This document shows, piece by piece, positions 53,321-56,321 of a DNA stretch of 56,321 bases. The notes under the pieces were generated by a model. The model worked only from the letters and a program-made list of their open reading frames with translations. It was not told the origin of the DNA and did not search any database. Each line of letters opens with the position of its first letter. Position 1 is the first letter of the stretch. Location of the stretch: positions 1 to 56,321 of the forward strand of contig DAIPJH010000013.1 of the NCBI GenBank assembly GCA_036770365.1, read 5' to 3'. This stretch comes from DAIPJH01 sp036770365. Its GTDB lineage: Bacteria; Pseudomonadota; Alphaproteobacteria; Rickettsiales; UBA998. The translations under genes were made by a program, and so were the position numbers.

Positions 53321-54790
53321 TTAAGCCGCTTTCGCGCTAAACCCTATCGCTTGCTCCAGCGCACCCGCGACCGCAAACAATCCCGATTCATCAAAATTAT
53401 TCGCAAGCAACTGTAACCCTATTGGTAAGCCATTGCTGTTGAGTCCACCCGGAATCGCCATGCCCGGAAGCCCTGCGAGTGAGGCAGGAATCGTGAATAC
53501 GTCATTGAGGTACATCGTCACCGGATCATCCATATTCTCACCAAAGCCAAAAGCAGGCGTTGGTGCAGTTGGGGTCAAGATGACATCGACCTTTTCAAAG
53601 GCTTTACGGAAATCATCAATAATAAGACTGCGCACGCGCTGCGCTTTTTTATAATAGGCATCGTAATAGCCCGCAGAAAGGACGTAAGTCCCAATCATGA
53701 TACGGCGTTTTACCTCTGCACCAAAGCCAGCGGCACGCGTTTTTTCATACATGCGCTCAATCGTATCGCCTTTATCATACACACGATTACCATACCGCAC
53801 ACCATCATATCGCGCCAAATTGGATGAACATTCCGCAGGAGCAAGAACATAATAGGTCGCCAGCGCATATTCCGTATGCGGCAAAGAAATTTCTACTATT
53901 TCTGCACCAGCCTCACGCAATAACTGCGCCCCGCGTTCCCACATCGCCACAATTTCAGAGTCCAACCCATCAGGGCGGTATTCCTTGGGAATCCCAATGC
54001 GCTTACCCTTCACGCCAGCTTTTATCATCGGCAACACATCAGGTACAGCTTTGCGCGAAGAGGTTGAATCCTTCGCATCATGCCCCGCCATCACACTGAA
54101 CATCAGGCCTGCATCTTCCACCGTTTTGGTCATCGGCCCTGCTTGATCAAGTGACGACGCAAACGCGATAATCCCCCAGCGCGAACAACGCCCATAGGTC
54201 GGCTTAAATCCTACAATCCCTGTAAATGCAGCAGGTTGACGGATTGAACCGCCCGTATCTGTCCCAAGTGCAGCCAGACACAGATCAGCCGACACCGCCG
54301 CCGCCGAACCACCCGAAGACCCACCCGGAACTAGCTCTTTACCGTCTTTGCCCTTCCACGGGTTTTTTACATTGCCAAACGCGCTGGTGATGTTCGCTGA
54401 ACCCATCGCAAACTCATCCAGATTAGTTTTACCAAGCGTTACCGTCCCTGCATCGAGCAGATTTTGCGTCACGGTGGATTCATAGGCAGGGACAAATCCG
54501 CGCAGCATATTGGACGCTGCCGTAGTTTGAATATCCTTAGTGCAGAACAAATCCTTGACCGCAATCGGCAAGCCTTCTAGCGCACGCGCTTCACCTTTTT
54601 TGATGCGTTCGTCTGAGTGACGTGCTTGCTCCATCGCCACATGGTGCGTGGTGACAATATACGCATTCAATTCAGGATTCCGCGCATCTATTGCCTCAAG
54701 ATAGGCCTTCGTGAGTTCCACCGAAGACACTTCTTTTTTTACAATTTTTTCTTTGGCATCGGCTAGGGTTAATTTTGTTAATTCAGACAT
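53321..54790 (-). CDS. gatA: Asp-tRNA(Asn)/Glu-tRNA(Gln) amidotransferase subunit A
   Basis: Amidase subunit that frees ammonia from glutamine for GatB. The Ser-cisSer-Lys triad is visible: K79 in PIAVKDLF, S158 in VPGGSSGGSAAAV and the nucleophile S182 in DTGGSIRQPA. At 489 residues it has the normal length. It is in the order gatC-gatA-gatB on the minus strand. Confidence 0.96.
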   Translation of the reverse strand: MSELTKLTLADAKEKIVKKEVSSVELTKAYLEAIDARNPELNAYIVTTHHVAMEQARHSDERIKKGEARALEGLPIAVKDLFCTKDIQTTAASNMLRGFVPAYESTVTQNLLDAGTVTLGKTNLDEFAMGSANITSAFGNVKNPWKGKDGKELVPGGSSGGSAAAVSADLCLAALGTDTGGSIRQPAAFTGIVGFKPTYGRCSRWGIIAFASSLDQAGPMTKTVEDAGLMFSVMAGHDAKDSTSSRKAVPDVLPMIKAGVKGKRIGIPKEYRPDGLDSEIVAMWERGAQLLREAGAEIVEISLPHTEYALATYYVLAPAECSSNLARYDGVRYGNRVYDKGDTIERMYEKTRAAGFGAEVKRRIMIGTYVLSAGYYDAYYKKAQRVRSLIIDDFRKAFEKVDVILTPTAPTPAFGFGENMDDPVTMYLNDVFTIPASLAGLPGMAIPGGLNSNGLPIGLQLLANNFDESGLFAVAGALEQAIGFSAKAA

Positions 54791-54810
54791 GTGATATTCC
54801 TGATTTTCTA

Positions 54811-54832
54811 AATTCCATCTTTCGCTGGAATG
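54811..54832. repeat. Small palindrome between gatC and gatA
   Basis: ATTCCA-TCTTTCGC-TGGAAT followed by GACA, the form of a widespread alphaproteobacterial intergenic repeat (TTCCAGCGAAAG). Next to it, at about 54838-54870, is a degenerate tandem repeat of ACTGGCTAC-like units. Confidence 0.55.
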
Positions 54833-54868
54833 ACAATTACTGGCTACTGGTCACTGGCTACCGGCTAC

Positions 54869-55162
54869 TCATCCCTGATCAATCACCTTCGGCACAACAA
54901 AACAATCAAACTCACGCGCTGGTGCATTGCGTAAAATATCCTCAACCTGATTACCCGCCGTGACCACATCTTCACGCATCGGCAACGCTTCGCCTGAAAC
55001 ACTGGTGACCGCTTCGGAGGAAGCATCATCCACGCTGGAAAGCATTTCTACCCATTTTAAAATACCACCAATTTCTTTGGCGTAATTCACTTTTTCTTCT
55101 TCGGTAACGGCAAGGCGCGCCAAACGCGCTACTTTCGCCGTATCCTGAACACTGAACGTCAT
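54869..55162 (-). CDS. gatC: Asp-tRNA(Asn)/Glu-tRNA(Gln) amidotransferase subunit C
   Basis: 97-residue clamp that holds GatA and GatB together. VAKVARLARLAVTEEEK, GILKWVEMLSSVD and the ending LRNAPAREFDCFVVPKVID are characteristic. AAGGAG five bases before the ATG at 55162. It is the first gene of gatCAB and divergent from ruvX. Confidence 0.95.
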   Translation of the reverse strand: MTFSVQDTAKVARLARLAVTEEEKVNYAKEIGGILKWVEMLSSVDDASSEAVTSVSGEALPMREDVVTAGNQVEDILRNAPAREFDCFVVPKVIDQG

Positions 55163-55234
55163 GGCATCTCCTTACTTCTTGCACTGCCCGCGCACACGTT
55201 GTAATGATTTTGATATCAAATGACAAGGGGCATC

Positions 55235-55726
55235 ATGCTGTATCCTACTATCTCTGAGTTTGCGGCCTCATTGCCCGATTATCGCCGTGTTATCGGGCTG
55301 GATGTCGGCACAACAACCATCGGCATCGCACTCTCTGATATTTCTCGCATGATAGCGACCCCCATGGAAACCATCAACCGCACCAAATTTAGCAAAGACA
55401 TTGAACGCCTCAAAACCATTATTGCTGAGCATAATGTTGCAGGGATGGTGATTGGTTGGCCGGTGAATATGGACGGATCTGAGGGCCCGCGCTGCCAATC
55501 CACCAAGCAATTTGTGCGTAATGTCGAAGTACACACCTCCCTCCCCAGCGTGATGTGGGATGAGCGCATGTCGTCGATGGCGGTAAATAAAGCAATGTTA
55601 GAAGCAGACCTTTCACGTCAAAAACGTGATAAACATATCGACAAACTCGCAGCAAGCTATATTTTACAAGGTGCGTTGGAGGCGATGCGCACACCAACCT
55701 TACGGGTAGATAAATATGAACAATGA
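55235..55726 (+). CDS. ruvX: Putative pre-16S rRNA nuclease / Holliday junction resolvase-like YqgF
   Basis: RNase H-fold nuclease of the YqgF/RuvX family, thought to trim pre-16S rRNA 5' ends. VIGLDVGTTTIGIALSD gives the first catalytic Asp, VIGWPVNMDGSEG the middle motif, WDERMSS the second acidic site and RDKHIDKLAASYILQ the last. AAGGGG four bases before the ATG at 55235 favours this over 55220. The end overlaps plsY by 11 bases. Confidence 0.93.
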   Translation: MLYPTISEFAASLPDYRRVIGLDVGTTTIGIALSDISRMIATPMETINRTKFSKDIERLKTIIAEHNVAGMVIGWPVNMDGSEGPRCQSTKQFVRNVEVHTSLPSVMWDERMSSMAVNKAMLEADLSRQKRDKHIDKLAASYILQGALEAMRTPTLRVDKYEQ

Positions 55727-56321
55727 CACTCTTCTTTGGATACTCGCTTCTTACCTTATTGGCAGCATTCCCTTTGGACTTTTGCTGGGCTTTCTGACAG
55801 GCAAAGGCGACATCCGTAAAATCGGCTCAGGCAATATTGGCGCGACCAACATGATGCGTGCAGGCGGAAAGAAACTTGCTGCAATTACCCTCGTTTTGGA
55901 TGGGTTAAAGGGGTTTATTCCTGTGTTTGTCTATTCTACACTTATCCTCTTGACCCAGCAACTTCAGGCAAAATATTTCCCGAATGATGCTCCAAACCTC
56001 ATGTCTGCCAGCGCAAACTTATTAATGGCTATAATCTTCGCCGCAGCCATACTTGGTCATATCTTTCCCATCTGGCTTAAATTCAAAGGCGGAAAAGGCG
56101 TTGCCACCTTCTTGGGTGGACTATTTGGCTTGAATTGGGTCGCAGGACTCATCTTCATCGCATGCTGGCTTGGTATGTTCGCAGCAAAACGTATTTCGGC
56201 CCTCGCAGCCCTCGTCGCGATCTTCGTTGCCCCATTTTCCAACAATATGCTTACTCATACCCTGACCTTGATGAGCGCCCGCGCCCTCTTGGCAGCCCGC
56301 GTAATTTACCGCCATAAAGAC
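55716..56321 (+). CDS. plsY: Glycerol-3-phosphate acyltransferase PlsY (3' end outside window)
   Basis: Membrane enzyme that moves an acyl group from acyl-phosphate to glycerol-3-phosphate, the first step of phospholipid synthesis. I translated it from the ATG at 55716: GSIPFGLLLG, the first active-site motif GSGNIGATNMMR, LVLDGLKGF, then GHIFPIWLKFKGGKGVAT with the third motif, and several membrane helices. 202 residues are visible and the frame is open at the window end, close to the expected C-terminus (VIYRHKD). It overlaps ruvX by 11 bases, suggesting translational coupling. Confidence 0.94.
   Translation, partial: MNNDTLLWILASYLIGSIPFGLLLGFLTGKGDIRKIGSGNIGATNMMRAGGKKLAAITLVLDGLKGFIPVFVYSTLILLTQQLQAKYFPNDAPNLMSASANLLMAIIFAAAILGHIFPIWLKFKGGKGVATFLGGLFGLNWVAGLIFIACWLGMFAAKRISALAALVAIFVAPFSNNMLTHTLTLMSARALLAARVIYRHKD

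Noticed and set aside
1..56321. tRNA or rRNA genes
   Set aside because: I looked through the intergenic stretches and found no cloverleaf or T-loop-like sequence I could support.

Overview
The window is a chromosomal stretch from a flagellated alphaproteobacterium, moderately AT-rich, probably a metagenome or draft scaffold because it holds a 100-N gap. The evidence for the group is a Caulobacter-like flagellar order (fliF-fliG-fliH/flbE-fliN-flbD-flhA), a MucR/Ros regulator, an LdtR-like MarR regulator, a Fur without the usual CxxC pair, alphaproteobacterial AddA, ornithine-lipid genes olsB-olsA, and four perfect TTAA-N7-TTAA sites (the CtrA box) in front of genes. I cannot place it below class level.

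Layout. 1-2188: thiC (minus), which reads without a stop through a palindromic element into a DUF559 nuclease-like domain and off the window edge. 2345-6050: a degenerate SGNH protein, mutY, nhaA and a small membrane protein. 6051-6480: an AT-rich gap with tandem DnaA-box-like 9-mers, direct repeats and a CtrA box. 6481-18604: flagellar block (MS ring, switch, export apparatus, sigma-54 activator FlbD, FlhF/FlhG placement proteins, a FliK-like Pro-rich protein). 18680-21330: ispB, a TAXI solute-binding protein, an LdtR-like regulator. 21493-25690: TonB receptor, YfiR-like protein and CHASE8-type histidine kinase in one operon. 26022-27138: an unknown acidic protein and mucR. 27378-33695: a tight run fur-olsB-olsA-ddpX-small lipoprotein-addA.

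33723-42981: mostly single housekeeping genes detached from their usual partners (TPR lipoprotein, pyrB, rfbB, a deformylase-like protein lacking catalytic residues, sdhA, nadC), plus a HETTH zinc-metallopeptidase-like gene and two small unknown or regulatory proteins. 43057-50251: one giant gene, interrupted by the assembly gap, for a type I-secreted RTX protein (seven-blade TolB-like propeller, at least 14 tandem-95/cadherin-like repeats, about 47 RTX nonapeptides, serralysin-type C-terminus). 50486-51766: a TPR exported protein and a small lipoprotein behind a textbook sigma-54 promoter. 51837-56321: gatB, gatA, gatC (minus), then ruvX and the start of plsY (plus).

How it fits together. 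The CtrA boxes lie in front of fliF, the TonB/YfiR/kinase operon, the mucR-fur divergent region and the giant RTX gene. That suggests one cell-cycle or motility regulon covering the flagellum, a surface signalling system and a surface adhesin. FlbD and the sigma-54 promoter at 51285 suggest a later flagellar class that includes the small lipoprotein. The strongest oddities are the ThiC-DUF559 readthrough, the catalytically stripped deformylase and SGNH proteins, and the iteron-like gap in front of fliF.
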